This document shows positions 1-11,397 of a stretch of 64,000 nucleotides of DNA, in pieces. Below the pieces are notes generated by a model. The model was not told the origin of the DNA and made no database searches. It saw only the letters and a program-made list of their open reading frames with translations. Position 1 is the first letter of the stretch. The number at the start of each line of letters is the position of its first letter. The stretch comes from Nemertoderma westbladi. Lineage: Eukaryota > Xenacoelomorpha > Nemertodermatida > Nemertodermatidae. The stretch covers positions 1 to 64,000 of the forward strand of contig JAUCBJ010009040.1 in the NCBI GenBank assembly GCA_032718475.1. The letters are read 5' to 3'. Made by a program: the position numbers and the translations under genes.

Positions 1-1099
1 ATCATCACTCAAATAAAACAGACCAAAACAAAACAATACCAATAAAATAATTGAGGGCTATTACAATGTACAGTATTAGCTATTTACAAAATGTGTAATA
101 AAATTCAAGAAATTGCTCGTTAAATAATTAAATAATTATAGAAAAAAATAATCTCCATTAACGTTCATCCATAATGTAGTTTAACTTTAAAGAGGTGTGT
201 CTTCATTAACCCACCAAAGACCGTTTGGACCGTGGGGGGTTTTCAAATTGACCCACAGTACAGTATATTATTGATAAATATATCATTCAAAATGACCAAA
301 AGTGAGGCATTATCCGTGTGGACACTCATTTGCTACTTACGGCCCAGTTACTTATGCTATTTACATCCGATTTGGTTTCAATAACGAGCGTAGCGAGTGA
401 CACAACGAAACGAGAGTTTCTCATTTTGGATCAGATATGTAATGTATGTAGTGCACCAGGACCAGACCCATTCATTACCGGTTACTGCATTATGAAAATC
501 GCCCACGCCAGGTAAAATTTGAAGGAGTACCGCGCCAGTACCGTACTGTTACGATACTGACGGTATCTGGTACAATCTGTACGCGTTACTGTACAGTGTA
601 CTATTGTATGTACATAGAAATGTTGACGACTCCACCTGAACAAGCCTGTGTATCAAGATGAGTTTCATAATATCATTCACGTAACTACTCAGACTATTTA
701 CTTCAAACTGGGATTGATTAATGAGCGAAGCGAGTGACACACAAACCGAGGACCTAAAGCTATGGGACCTAAACGCTACGTGACCTGATGACTTACTGCT
801 ACCGACCGAACTCAGTAACTGCCTAAAGTATACAGATGTGTGGACCTAACGCTACCTGGCTGCCAGCCTACATTGTCCACAAAAGAGATTCTCAAAAATG
901 TTTCCATTTCAAGCACAACTTTTATATATTAGCCCAATTTATTAATTTATAGGCCTATAGGCTAATGACAGACAGAATGACTACTGGTTGCCAATAGGCG
1001 GTAGGCCTAGATAGCTAGATGATATATTTATGGCTATTATAGCCAGACAGCCAGATACGAGTCAGCCAGTCCCGGTAGCTTTAGGTCCTGGTGGCCTGG
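1..1099. other. Gene-free AT-rich region
   Basis: No convincing coding region is seen. A short motif containing GCGTAGCGAGTGACACA-like sequence occurs near 383-402 and again near 724-742. The phrase GGACCTAA(A)CGCTAC recurs near 768, 844 and 4253, so the stretch is built from dispersed repeat pieces. Short open frames here have no domain signal. Confidence 0.5.
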
Positions 1100-1347
1100 T
1101 ACAGTACCGCTTTCAAATAACGTCGTATTGGATCCTAATAGGATCCTAATAGGATCCTATTAGGATCCAAGTCACTGATTCACTACTATAGGAGTTCGGA
1201 TTTAATTGGAAATGAAATTTAGCCCAAATTCCAGACTTGGAGGCACTTAGGATTTTACTTGGATTTCATTAGGAATTTACTTGGAAATCGGCGCTTACTT
1301 TGATGTCTGGAAGATGGACTGACTCAGACTATGCTTGTGCTAGTCCA

Positions 1348-1593
1348 AAGCAAAGCAAGCAAACAGTCGGCCGAAGCCGGAGGCGACCCGAAGGCTCCTC
1401 TTTCGATAGCTGCTACCCGAGGGTAGGGGTGGGCGCTACTCCTATCCCAAGATTTGCTCCCAGTTATTTAACTGGTACTCATTTCATCGACCCCAGTGGA
1501 TGAAAGGCTGAGTGGACCCTGGCGGGGCTGAACCTACAACCAATAGATTGCAGGCCCGGCGCTCAACCAACTGAGCTACCCCGCCTTTTCACT
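1348..1593 (-). mobile_element. tRNA-derived SINE with 10-bp target duplication
   Basis: On the minus strand a tRNA-like head runs from 1585 to 1521. It has a perfect 7-bp acceptor-like pairing (GGCGGGG with CCCCGCC), an A box TAGCTCAGTTGG and a B-box-like GGTTCAGCCCC. At 65 nt it is too short, and its anticodon stem does not pair, so it is not a working tRNA gene. A 180-bp unrelated body follows, ending near 1348. The direct repeat TGCTAGTCCA flanks it at 1338-1347 and 1594-1603, which supports retroposition. RNA polymerase III transcription would be driven by the internal boxes. Confidence 0.75.
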
Positions 1594-1952
1594 TGCTAGT
1601 CCACTTCTTCTCTATCCTGTCAATCATTAAGTTGTATAGAATGGACTAGACTCAGCATAAAGTTTGCGTAGTGTTCAGTTCATTAAATTGAGGTATGGTA
1701 GTCGATGGAAGATTACACTCCTACTGTACCTTGTATTGCCAGCCTCTGACAGTCTGACGTAAATAATATTTAAAATATAAACTCTAATAGATGAAATCCA
1801 CACACATCCGCACATAGTTAACGTGCCGTGGGCTGGTGGGCTCTGGAATAATTTGAAATCGTATTGAACTTACAAATAAATTTAGGATCACACGCTGTAT
1901 TTATTACTATTGAACATATTTTCAGTAATAAAGAGTAAAAGACAATATACAT

Positions 1953-2188
1953 ACAATATTGCAATGTTCTAGAGTTAATATACGGAAATAATAACCTGAA
2001 GCGAATAAAACTGAATAATCACTGATGCCGTTCCAGAAGCAAATTAACCTGTATAATTACCGAGGCCGCAGGCCGAGGTTATTATATTAGGTTAATTTGC
2101 TGAAGGATAAGGCAGAAGTGATTATTACAGTTTTATTCGCTGAAGGTTTTTATTTCCGTATATTAACTCTAGAACATTGCAATATTGT
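1953..2188. mobile_element. Fold-back (MITE-like) palindromic element
   Basis: The two halves are nearly complementary. The left half starts ACAATATTGCAATGTTCTAG and the right half ends CTAGAACATTGCAATATTGT. Pairing continues inward for most of the 236 bp, around a GC-rich centre near 2063-2080. No coding capacity is seen. Transcripts would form a long hairpin. Confidence 0.75.
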
Positions 2189-4060
2189 GTTTATTGTTAA
2201 TTAGAGCATATTGAACGAACAACATGACAGCATACTTTGTATTTTTAAGGATCGTGTTCTAATACAATACGCTGTATTCAATTTTTTCAAGCCTTGCGTA
2301 GCATTTAAATCCATTTCCTTGAATTAATATCGCTCCAGAGGTCGTGGGGTTGTTCCCCTGCAGGCGGGCCAGGATAGTTTTCGTTTTGGCACAAATGCTT
2401 AAAGGGACTAACCAAACCAGGGCGCGCGCATATTTGCTTTGTTACTTAAATGGTCGTTAAATGAGTACCAGTTATCTCTTTGCCTGTAAGGAGTATAGTT
2501 CTGTGGGGTCTATACTGGAAATGAGTGGTGAGACCTTCTTTTCTATTTTTCGTACTTGTTACAAGGAGGTCTCCTTGTTTTTTTTCATTTCCGCACTCAT
2601 TGCCTCTAACATAAGGTAAGGACGATACGACCGAATCTGTGCAACTACTGTTATTTTTTTAATTATCTTATTTAATTAATTGTTGCAGAAATAACGTTAT
2701 TTTATTTTCTTCAATACTAGGCTCTTTTCACTGATAAATAAATAAAGATAAACCAAATTTACTATGGATATTCATAATAATAATACGATTTGTTGGTATT
2801 TTTAAAAACACTAGCTACTGTACCATTTTTATGAATACACTAACTACCATTGAAAACACTAGCTACCACAAAAATTAAACATGTAACGAGTCGGAAATAT
2901 GTTCCAGAACATAAATCACTAGCCAAAACAGCTATACAAAGGCAGAATTATGGTGACACGGGGTTAGTTACACTAGTACCCCCCCCCCCCCCCCCCCCCC
3001 CCCCCCCAGTAAAATTTAATGAAATTAATAAGATGGCAAACAACGAAAAGATCTTAAGTTTTTTTATGCCGTTTCTATCTAATTTAATGATGCTCGCATG
3101 GCTTTTGGTGAGGTCAGATTGTAATAAGAGTTATCATTCTTACGAATACTGGAGTAGAATTTAAAGTGCCAATCTGTCAATCTTATTGAGATGGTCATTT
3201 TGCTTAATGTGAAATATATAGCTACAGTACATTATAGAAAGAAACCGTAGCAAGTTTGGTATATTGCTGTACCATAGGATAATACATAAAATTATATGAA
3301 TATACTGCAACATATATTTTCTAGAATCCCGTATCAGAGCAATTTCTAAGAAAAGAGTATAATTTTAGGAAAAAACAACATTTATAGAACATTTTTTTAA
3401 AATTATACGATTATAATTTTACCTAGTTTCCGTAGCAATATGCGAAAATTAACAATAAACAGATATATGTGTAATTATTAATAGAACAAATATTAGTTTA
3501 TTTTAATTTATTAGTCCTACAAACTTAACCTCTTGGCATATTGATATTAGTATTAATTATAAATTATATTTATTTTACCATGGAAATGGTATAATTGCCA
3601 GATCTAAAAAGTTCGCACAATAATTTAAATAAAATTATTAAAAGTTTGACATCCGAATAAAATCAGACTACGCCTTAGCGGCCCAACTACTTGTTGAGGC
3701 TCACTCAATGTGTTGGCGGGCCTACTTTACACAAGCGGCGATACCTTTACCATATGGTAGTTAATGTGTCCAGATGTTGAGTTAAAGCCAGTAGTGTGTT
3801 CTTTGCATATTTAACATTAGCCTATGGGGAGTATTGTTGTTGTAAGACAAGTCAGGGGAAGGGAAATACAACTCAACCATACTAGACAAAGCGGCTCTCT
3901 TTACTACTTTCAGCTATCCCGGGAGGTTGATTGACAGACACTTCTAAGCTTTGATATTTAGCCACTCTAGGTAGACTTACATTAGGCAAATTCCAAGTGA
4001 TTTTCTAAAGGTTATTTATTTCCAATAGGATCAATTAGGATCCAATAGGACGTTATTTGA
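2189..4060. other. Gene-free interior of TIR element, with poly-C tract
   Basis: This is mostly AT-rich sequence without a supported gene. A homopolymer C run of about 27 bases near 2981-3007 creates an artificial polyproline open frame that I do not treat as a gene. The subterminal part near 4020-4060 repeats the GGATCC-containing motif of the left end. Confidence 0.5.
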
Positions 4061-4665
4061 AAGCGTTACTGTAGCTTTTAGGTCCTGGCAGCCTAGCGTT
4101 AGGGCCGTCGCCGTGCCATTCCGTCAGTAAGTCCAGTCTACCTACATAACCAGACAGGTTAGTAAAGTAGCAGGTTACATAGACGAGTTGAAAGGAACCA
4201 AAACTTAAACGCGAGAGTTAGGAATAATTTCATTGAGAATTAGGACCGATTTGGACCTAACGCTACATTACCACTGACTAGACCTACACTTTGCAGTTTG
4301 TAGGGCCTAATTAAGACGTTCCATACAGGAAATATGGTTCATGGACAATATTTCCATATGTTTCCAAATTACACATACACACACACGCACCGACATACAA
4401 TCAGACATACAAACAGATGAATTGACTTTTCAATGTTGATTAAGCATCGCCCTGACTTGGAAAATTGACGTGTTTACATAATTCGACTTTGCACAATTAT
4501 TATGAGTAAAACTATAATGGGTCATTTTGACCCAAACGGCCCTTGGCGTTGCCTAAATAATAAAAGTCAAATTAAAAAAAAGTGTTAAAGTAAAAGTTGT
4601 GACCCGTACAGTTGGATAGAGTATAAAAAAGTAGGAGAGGTCATGAAATATTGTGACCCCAATAA

Positions 4666-5012
4666 TTATATTGAATTTTGTACAGTACATGTAAACTTAG
4701 AACTCGCAACAGTGGGCGTAAGGCGGACTCCGAGTGGAAGAGAATTCCAAATATTGGGCGCAGCTACAGCGAAATATCGATTACAGTAGCTCTCTAGGTT
4801 AAATCGTGGGATGATGGGGAGACCCTGGTCATTGGAGCGCAGTGGGCGTGGTTGATAGTGTGGATGCAAGAGATCAGTAAGATAGGCCGGACCCATATTA
4901 CTGTATTAAGGCACACTTAATGTATATGTCAAAAGTGCAAATTTATTATCAATACGGCGCAGAATAGGCAGCCAATGAAGATCACGCAACACTCCTGTAA
5001 TGTGCTCTGTTT
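4666..5012 (-). pseudogene. Non-LTR retrotransposon RT C-terminal fragment
   Basis: Read on the minus strand, this translates to the typical end of a LINE ORF2. A GVLRDLHWLPILRRID-like segment (about 5000-4950) is followed by a YLTDLL motif, an RPLRSNDQGL motif and APNIWNSLPLGVR near the end. In CR1/L2/Jockey-like elements this pattern lies downstream of the reverse transcriptase palm and near the protein end. A stop interrupts the frame near 4905, between the SVP and MGP segments. The rest of the element, including the catalytic RT motifs, is absent, so it is a 5'-truncated dead copy. Confidence 0.75.
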
Positions 5013-5106
5013 TACCGAAACGTAACTTTATTGCCGAATCACTACTCTTGTCGGACGTGATAGTTGCCGAAACGCGATGTAACCACTGCGCTGCGACGTA
5101 CAGTGC

Positions 5107-5691
5107 CTGTATGTAAGTGGTCGCCAGGCGCCCGCAGTCTGTCTGTAACTGGTCGGCAGGCGTTAGCAGTATGCCTGTAACTGGTATCCAGACGCCCGCA
5201 GTCTGTCTGTAACTGGTAGCCAGGCACCAGCAGTCTGTCTGTAACTGGTCGCCAGGCGTTAGCAGTTGCCTGTATCTGGTAGCCAGGCGCTAGCAGTCTG
5301 CCCTATCTGGTATTCAGATGCCCGCAGTCTGTCTGTAACTGGTAGCCAGGCGCCAGCAGTCTGTCTGTATCTGGTAGCCAGGCGCTAGCAGTCTGCCTGT
5401 AACTGATATCCAGACGCCCGCAGTCTGTCTGTAACTGATAGCCAAGCGCCAGCAGTCTGTCTGTATCTGGTAGCCAGGCGCCAGCAGTCTGCCTGAAACT
5501 GGTAGCCAGGTGCCAGGATTCTGTCTGTAACTGGTAGCCAGACGCCCGCAGTCTGTCTGTAACTGGTAGCCAGGCGCCAGCAGTCTGCCTGTAACTGGTA
5601 GCCAGGCCCCAGCAGTCTGCCTTTAACTGGTATCCAGACGCCCGCAGTCTGTCTGTAACTGGTACTGTAGCCAGTCGGCAGCAGTCTTTCT
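5107..5691. repeat. 32-bp minisatellite, block 1 (about 18 units)
   Basis: Units follow the pattern TAACTGGTAGCCAGGCGCCAGCAGTCTGTCTG. Variants are GCGCCAGCAG, GCGCTAGCAG and TATCCAGACGCCCGCAG; the last recurs about every third or fourth unit, suggesting a higher-order repeat. Because 32 is not a multiple of three, the array stays open in several frames and makes spurious proteins. Shorter blocks of the same array lie before each downstream copy of the signal-peptide exon. Confidence 0.9.
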
Positions 5692-5860
5692 GTGACAGTT
5701 AATCATAAGAATGTAATTTAAAGTGATAACTAACACACAGTGATATCTATACTAAGGTTAGTTACTAATAATTGTTCTATAAAGGTCTTAATACTTGCCG
5801 CCTTTGATTGCCTTTATGAGACTTTATTCATTGCATAAGTAATTGCCTTTGTCAAAAGTG

Positions 5861-5868
5861 TATAAATA
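5861..5868 (+). promoter_or_regulatory. TATA box, promoter copy 1
   Basis: TATAAATA lies 92 bp before the ATG of the signal-peptide exon. A pyrimidine-rich initiator-like stretch (ATCATTCTCTCTCAG) lies about 25-40 bp downstream, giving a short 5' UTR. The same arrangement is repeated exactly at 10342, 12610 and 14879. Confidence 0.65.
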
Positions 5869-5952
5869 GGAGGAGTTTTAGGCCTTAAAATCATTCTCTC
5901 TCAGAAAATTATCATAACTTTAGTTACAAAGTTATTTACAAATACTGTAAAA

Positions 5953-6009
5953 ATGTTGCCCGTAAGTCTTAAACTATTTTCTCTGCTGTCAGCTCTTTTC
6001 CTACTCCAG
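5953..6009 (+). CDS. Duplicate signal-peptide exon, copy 1
   Basis: A 57-nt exon-like segment encodes 19 residues, MLPVSLKLFSLLSALFLLQ, a typical hydrophobic signal peptide. It ends in CAG followed by the consensus donor GTAAGT in phase 0. It matches the first coding exon of the fibrinogen-domain gene at 14971-15027. No gene body follows this copy within the unit. It could serve as an alternative first exon spliced to the exon at 15335, or be a non-productive duplicate. The identical sequence and intact donor favour potential function, but transcription is not shown. Confidence 0.55.
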
Positions 6010-6452
6010 GTAAGTTTATTTAATGCATAAAGTATTCATTTAGCGTTGTTATCTGAATTATTCATTTAATGATTTGCTCACGTGAATAAAGACACCCTTT
6101 ATTAAGGATGTTAGATTTATTCATCAAAACAAATAAAATGTTTTCTCACAGAATTATTCCACAAACAAAAATTTTATTTAAACGGTTAGCATCCTAGAGA
6201 GAGTGACAACGCATACATGACTGTAGCCAACAGCTGTTTGACAGTCTCACAAACTGTCTGTTAGTTATTCAGTTCGCATTTATTTTGGTTTTTGTCCCAG
6301 TATTGCAGACTGGTTTGCTATTATTATGGCCTCCCCCAGTCTGATGTGTCCGGATATCCATATTGGTTGTCCAGTTGTCCTTTTTAGTTGTCCGTATAGG
6401 TTATCCCCGTCACCACCATTTGGTGTCACCTTGTCCATAACTGAAGTCACCG

Positions 6453-6917
6453 AGAATTAATCGGAAACTTAAGGTCCGATTATTTAGAACAGCAGTAGTT
6501 CCAGTACTCCTCTACGGGAGTCCATGCTGGGCTCTAACTGCTGAGGACACCAAATCTCTGGATGGCACATTCACAAGAATGCTACGCCGGGTTCATTGTG
6601 TCAAGTACAATGCACACATCTCCAACCAGACACTATATAACATTGGAGGTGTCTCATTGGTTCCCCCAAGCTTGACACTAGAACAAAATCGCCTCCGCTT
6701 TGCAGGACATTGCTTTCGCCGTGAGGACCAGCCAGTGCATAATCTTGTACTTTGGCAGCCTCATGGAGTGAATAAGCATGGTGGACAGCCCATGACTTTC
6801 TTGAGACGCATCTTAAAGGACACTGGCCTTAAAGATGCGAATGATCTAGCAAATGTCATGGGTGATAGGGAGTTGTGGCGGTGCAATTTTGTTGACAAGC
6901 CGGCACAGCATTCTTAA
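6453..6917 (+). pseudogene. LINE reverse transcriptase 3' end, unit 1
   Basis: The frame runs from about 6453 and contains a PVLLYGSPCWAL motif. It continues through an MLRRVHCVKYNAHISN segment, an RLRFAGHCFRRED motif and a DTGLKDANDLANVMGDRELWR ending. This is the characteristic C-terminal region of a subset of RTE/CR1-like non-LTR retrotransposon ORF2 proteins, after the RT domain. The catalytic RT and endonuclease parts are missing. It lies inside the tandem unit, so it inserted before the unit multiplied. Confidence 0.75.
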
Positions 6918-7661
6918 AAATGCAGCTGCAATGCAGCATGCCGATCCTAGTAGTAGTAGTAGTCCATAACAGGTCCACTCATGTCGCGTTGGATATCCGT
7001 CTGTCCACGTCTGTTTCCCTGTCCATGTCTGTTTCCTTGACCACATTTGATGTCCCGTTGTCCCGACACCAATTGTACCGCAATTCATGTCAGTTTTCTT
7101 GTAATTTTGTAATATTTGGTGGATTTTTCAACACTTTCTATTACAGGCCCACTTTTTGGAGTAGCATGTAAAATAATATTAGCGATGATAACACTTAATA
7201 ACTTAACCAGTATTATTATTTATTTAGTATATAAATGTATTATTATTTCATCAATAGCTCTGCCGTGTAATGTGAAAAGACCGCAAGTCACAAAAAGTCA
7301 TTTCGAGATTGTTGGTTTAAAATGTCCGTAAATTACAATTTTTTTACAACCCTACGCAATTGGGGGTGGGAAATTTTTCTATGTGATTATTTTTTACTTT
7401 CCATTAATATTTTGACGTCAGAGTTATTTTTTGTACTTACGGTATTTTTGCATTGTACAACCTATATGTAAATACCTATTTCAAGATACATATTTCCATA
7501 AAACCGTATTTGCGTTTACTTATTATCTGTGCAATGACAAAACACCGTAAGTCTTGCTGACTTACGGTTTTTTTTGCATAAATTCAATTAGTTGCGGTCT
7601 TTTGTAAGTATTGCACTTACGGTCTTTTTCCTTTGTAACACTATACACATGTTGTGACTTA
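6918..7661. other. Non-coding part of unit 1
   Basis: No gene is seen. The stretch contains a GTAGTAGTAGTAGTCC short repeat, a CTATTACAG acceptor-like site at 7146 that leads into an early stop, and several copies of CTTACGGT or its complement (near 7437, 7545, 7560 and 7615). A piece near 7250-7290 is the inverted counterpart of the intron just before exon 2 of the gene (about 15280-15320), which points to an old inverted duplication. Confidence 0.5.
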
Positions 7662-7777
7662 CTGCCTGTAACTGATATCCAGACGCCCGCAGTCTGTCTG
7701 TAACTGATAGCCAAGCGCCAGCAGTCTGTCTGTATCTGGTAGCCAGGCGCCAGCAGTCTGCCTGAAACTGGTAGCCA

Positions 7778-9987
7778 CCCTGCAAACAATTTACTTTCAA
7801 GGAATGTCAGAAAAACATCATTAATTTGTTATAAATGTTGATAAATGTTATTCCCTTGTTTGATAGAATATTTAGATGTTCAATATATGTTATTTTAACA
7901 TTACTCTATAATGTCTTTGTCAGACATTAAATAAATGATAACTGTTGATGTTAAAAAAACGTAATTTTAATGTGAGAACATAAACATTAGTCAAAAATGT
8001 TTTATAAGTGTTTAGTTCTAACATTTTAAGAACATGGTTTGTTACATATCAGAACAATGTTATTTTGTCACATAAAATAAACATTATGGATAGACGCTGT
8101 CACTTCTATTATCTAATCTGAGATTGATTATTGGCTAATTTTAAAATTCGCGGTAATGGAGGAATTTTCCACATGTAAATGGTATACAGTATGGTATGTT
8201 GTACAATACTCATTCTGGCATGCCTGTATTCAATGTTTATTGTGTATATGTATTGTTATACAGTACTACTGTACTGCAAGGCCTATATCTATATTACAGT
8301 AGTGCTGTAGTGTAGTTACTGCAAGCCTACTGCACTGTACAGTACAGTGTAGCTTATATTTTTGGTTTTATAGTTTTGGTTTTGTGATTTATTTAACCTG
8401 AACTCATAAATAAAACATATCTACCTGAATGCGAGTTCGCCTATACCCTCTGGATTCACACATTACTGCATTAGACCTACCAATTACAGAATTCAAGTCT
8501 GCCAGGACCAGGAAATCCCCTTAAACCAGCACTGACAGGTGGGGGATTGACTTATTTGTCTGTACTGATGGTGGATTTCAACAGCCGAGGACTAAAGATT
8601 GGAATTCTTATTATTGGGAGGTCCCAGTTTTCAGTTGAAGGGGCAGGGCACAGGGACAACATTACTACAAAACTTTCGATTCGATTTGAAAACTTCACAT
8701 TAACTGTTATTACAAACTATTTATTGTTTCAGTTTTTAGATTGTACTTTTGTAGGGCCTAGGCCTATTGATTTATTTTTACAGTTTAATAAATGAAGCTC
8801 ACTCAGCTATAATTATAATAAACATTTAATTTTTTAAATAGGATTTGTTCAGATGGGAGGATTTGCGATGCAATCAAAATCATCCCTCTCCAGGGAGATA
8901 TCGATTCAAATAAGTACTGATTACTCTCATAGAAATAAATCTGTAACCTGTTTTTTTTTTATTTACCCGTAGGATATAATAATGTGCCTCTGTAGCCAAC
9001 TGTAAACTGTTCCTTTTAATAATTTATAAACTGTTCCTTTTAATAATTTAACATTGTTGTGAGGTATTATTTATTAAATAATTTTAATTTAATAAATAAA
9101 TTTAATAAAATAATGTACATATAGTGGTATATGTACATTATTTTATATAGACTACAAATCAGATCTATAAATCTAGTGAATAATATTAACTCAAAGTATT
9201 TTAATTGATGCAATTCATTACGTTGTTGTCACTTATTATTACGTCATAAACATATTCTTTTTAAGTCTGTGATTAACTTTAACCGAAATATCAAAACCAT
9301 TTACGTAATGGGCCATACAGCCATATATTTGTTTTACTTATTCTGTGATATTTTACTTTGATTTTGCTGTTTATTTCATTATTTGTTCCTCACTGGTCAT
9401 TATACAAAAAATTCAATTCATGTTAAACGTTTTAATTGTTATTAATTTGCATACAATTGCCTACAACAAAATTGTATTCAATCAAACTGCGTTAGAGATT
9501 GTAGCCTGCCACTACCATATCAACATGCGTAGGGAAATTATTAATTAATTATTCAATAAAGGGTTTGGCAATTATAAAGAACGGCAATGGAGGGGGATTA
9601 TTAGTTTGAGCAAGCGAACCAACCATAAAACATGAGAGAAGGGCTTAAATGCACGTATAATGTTACGTTTTTAGCAAACAATATTTTTATGTTAAGAAAT
9701 AACATAAAAGTAACGATCTAAATAAACATTATGCCGTTGTTATTTTAATGTCAATAAAATACAATAATAATGATAAGGAATAACATAAAAGTAATGATAT
9801 ATGTAACCATCCTGGCTTTGTTATTTTAATGTTATTAAAAACGAAATAATAACGTTAGTATATAACGTCATATTTCTTGGCCAATTTACAGTTTTTTTAT
9901 CATTAATCTAACAATTTGAAATAATGTTATCTATGTCATTAAATAACATTTTAATAACAGCTTTTTAACCATACATTGTTTGCAGGG
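7778..9987. mobile_element. 2.2-kb TIR DNA element inserted in minisatellite
   Basis: The left end is CCCTGCAAACAAT and the right end is ATTGTTTGCAGGG, a perfect 13-bp inverted repeat, flanked on both sides by CA (7776-7777 and 9988-9989). Units 2 and 3 show the empty site, GGTAGCCAGGTGCC, and the length excess of unit 1 equals this insert. Near both ends, short motifs with TAACATT/AATGTTA recur many times, as expected of transposase-binding subterminal repeats. No transposase frame is visible. A 2-bp duplication would fit a CACTA-like group, but the termini are not canonical. Confidence 0.85.
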
Positions 9988-10341
9988 CAGGTGCCAGGAT
10001 TCTGTCTGTAACTGGTAGCCAGACGCCCGCAGTCTGTCTGTAACTGGTAGCCAGGCGCCAGCAGTCTGCCTGTAACTGGTAGCCAGGCCCCAACAGTCTG
10101 CCTTTAACTGGTATCCAGACGCCCGCAGTCTGTCTGTAACTGGTACTGTAGCCAGTCGGCAGCAGTCTTTCTGTGACAGTTAATCATAAGAATGTAATTT
10201 AAAGTGATAACTAACACACAGTGATATCTATACTAAGGTTAGTTACTAATAATTGTTCTATAAAGGTCTTAATACTTGCCGCCTTTGATTGCCTTTATGA
10301 GACTTTATTCATTGCATAAGTAATTGCCTTTGTCAAAAGTG

Positions 10342-10349
10342 TATAAATA
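10342..10349 (+). promoter_or_regulatory. TATA box, promoter copy 2
   Basis: TATAAATA sits 92 bp before the second signal-peptide exon, in the same context as at 5861. Confidence 0.6.
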
Positions 10350-10433
10350 GGAGGAGTTTTAGGCCTTAAAATCATTCTCTCTCAGAAAATTATCATAACT
10401 TTAGTTACAAAGTTATTTACAAATACTGTAAAA

Positions 10434-10490
10434 ATGTTGCCCGTAAGTCTTAAACTATTTTCTCTGCTGTCAGCTCTTTTCCTACTCCAG
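10434..10490 (+). CDS. Duplicate signal-peptide exon, copy 2
   Basis: The sequence is identical to the exon at 5953: 19 residues beginning MLPVSLKLF, then the donor GTAAGT in phase 0. No downstream exon of the gene lies in this unit. It is either an alternative first exon for the gene body beginning at 15335, or a silent duplicate. Confidence 0.55.
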
Positions 10491-10933
10491 GTAAGTTTAT
10501 TTAATGCATAAAGTATTCATTTAGCGTTGTTATCTGAATTATTCATTTAATGATTTGCTCACGTGAATAAAGACACCCTTTATTAAGGATGTTAGATTTA
10601 TTCATCAAAACAAATAAAATGTTTTCTCACAGAATTATTCCACAAACAAAAATTTTATTTAAACGGTTAGCATCCTAGAGAGAGTGACAACGCATACATG
10701 ACTGTAGCCAACAGCTGTTTGACAGTCTCACAAACTGTCTGTTAGTTATTCAGTTCGCATTTATTTTGGTTTTTGTCCCAGTATTGCAGACTGGTTTGCT
10801 ATTATTATGGCCTCCCCCAGTCTGATGTGTCCGGATATCCATATTGGTTGTCCAGTTGTCCTTTTTAGTTGTCCGTATAGGTTATCCCCGTCACCACCAT
10901 TTGGTGTCACCTTGTCCATAACGGAAGTCACCG

Positions 10934-11397
10934 AGAATTAATCGGAAACTTAAGGTCCGATTATTTAGAGCAGCAGTAGTTCCAGTACTCCTCTACGGGA
11001 GTCCATGCTAGGCTCTAACTGCTGAGGACACCAAATCTCTGGATGGCACATTCACAAGAATGCTACGCCGGGTTCATTGTGTCAAGTACAATGCACACAT
11101 CTCCAACCAGACACTATATAACATTGGAGGTGTCTCATTGGTACCCCAAGCTTGACACTAGAACAAAATCGCCTCCGCTTTGCAGGACATTGCTTTCGCC
11201 GTGAGGACCAGCCAGTGCATAATCTTGTACTTTGGCAGCCTCATGGAGTGAATAAGCATGGTGGACAGCCCATGACTTTCTTGAGACGCATCTTAAAGGA
11301 CACTGGCCTTAAAGATGCGAATGATCTAGCAAATGTCATGGGTGATAGGGAGTTGTGGCGGTGCAATTTTGTTGACAAGCCGGCACAGCATTCTTAA
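10934..11397 (+). pseudogene. LINE reverse transcriptase 3' end, unit 2
   Basis: The same C-terminal LINE ORF2 fragment as in unit 1, with small deletions. One of them changes TTCCCCC to TACCCC near 11142 and breaks the reading frame, so the open part starts only near 11152. The remaining C-terminal frame is unchanged from units 1 and 3. Confidence 0.75.

Larger units (their letters stand above)
1102..4071. mobile_element. TIR DNA transposon, non-autonomous, TA target site
   Basis: The two ends form an inverted repeat of about 38 bp with two mismatches. The left end begins CAGTACCGCTTTCAAATAAC and the right end is its reverse complement with CAGTAACGC. Both are followed inward by TATTGGATCCTAAT. 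Each end is flanked by TA (1100-1101 and 4072-4073), as in Tc1/mariner-type insertion. The interior has no transposase frame; it holds a SINE (1348-1593), a fold-back element (1953-2188) and a poly-C run near 2981-3007. It is probably a non-autonomous or decayed element. The family name is not established. Confidence 0.6.
5692..10172 (+). repeat. Tandem unit 1 of promoter/first-exon array
   Basis: First of three full copies of a roughly 2.27-kb unit, followed by a partial fourth. The order inside is TATA promoter, signal-peptide exon, intron-like sequence, LINE 3' fragment, an AT-rich stretch with several ACTTACGGT/ACCGTAAGT motifs, and a minisatellite block. This copy is 4,481 bp long because a 2,210-bp transposon sits in its closing minisatellite; without it the unit would be 2,271 bp. 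Copies differ by only scattered single bases, so the duplications are recent. Confidence 0.9.

Noticed and set aside
1521-1585. tRNA gene on the minus strand
   Set aside because: Only 65 nt long; the anticodon and T stems do not pair. It is the head of a SINE with target duplication.
2850-3164. Open frame with a polyproline run
   Set aside because: The prolines come from a homopolymer C tract. There is no domain, no conserved context and no splice structure.
5107-5691. CRISPR-like array (32-bp repeats)
   Set aside because: Repeats are head-to-tail without unique spacers, in a eukaryotic context; it is a minisatellite.
6846-7331. Open frames next to the LINE fragment, repeated in each unit (80, 83 and 71 codons)
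   Set aside because: They recur only because the unit is duplicated. The antisense one overlaps the LINE coding frame, and none has a protein family pattern.
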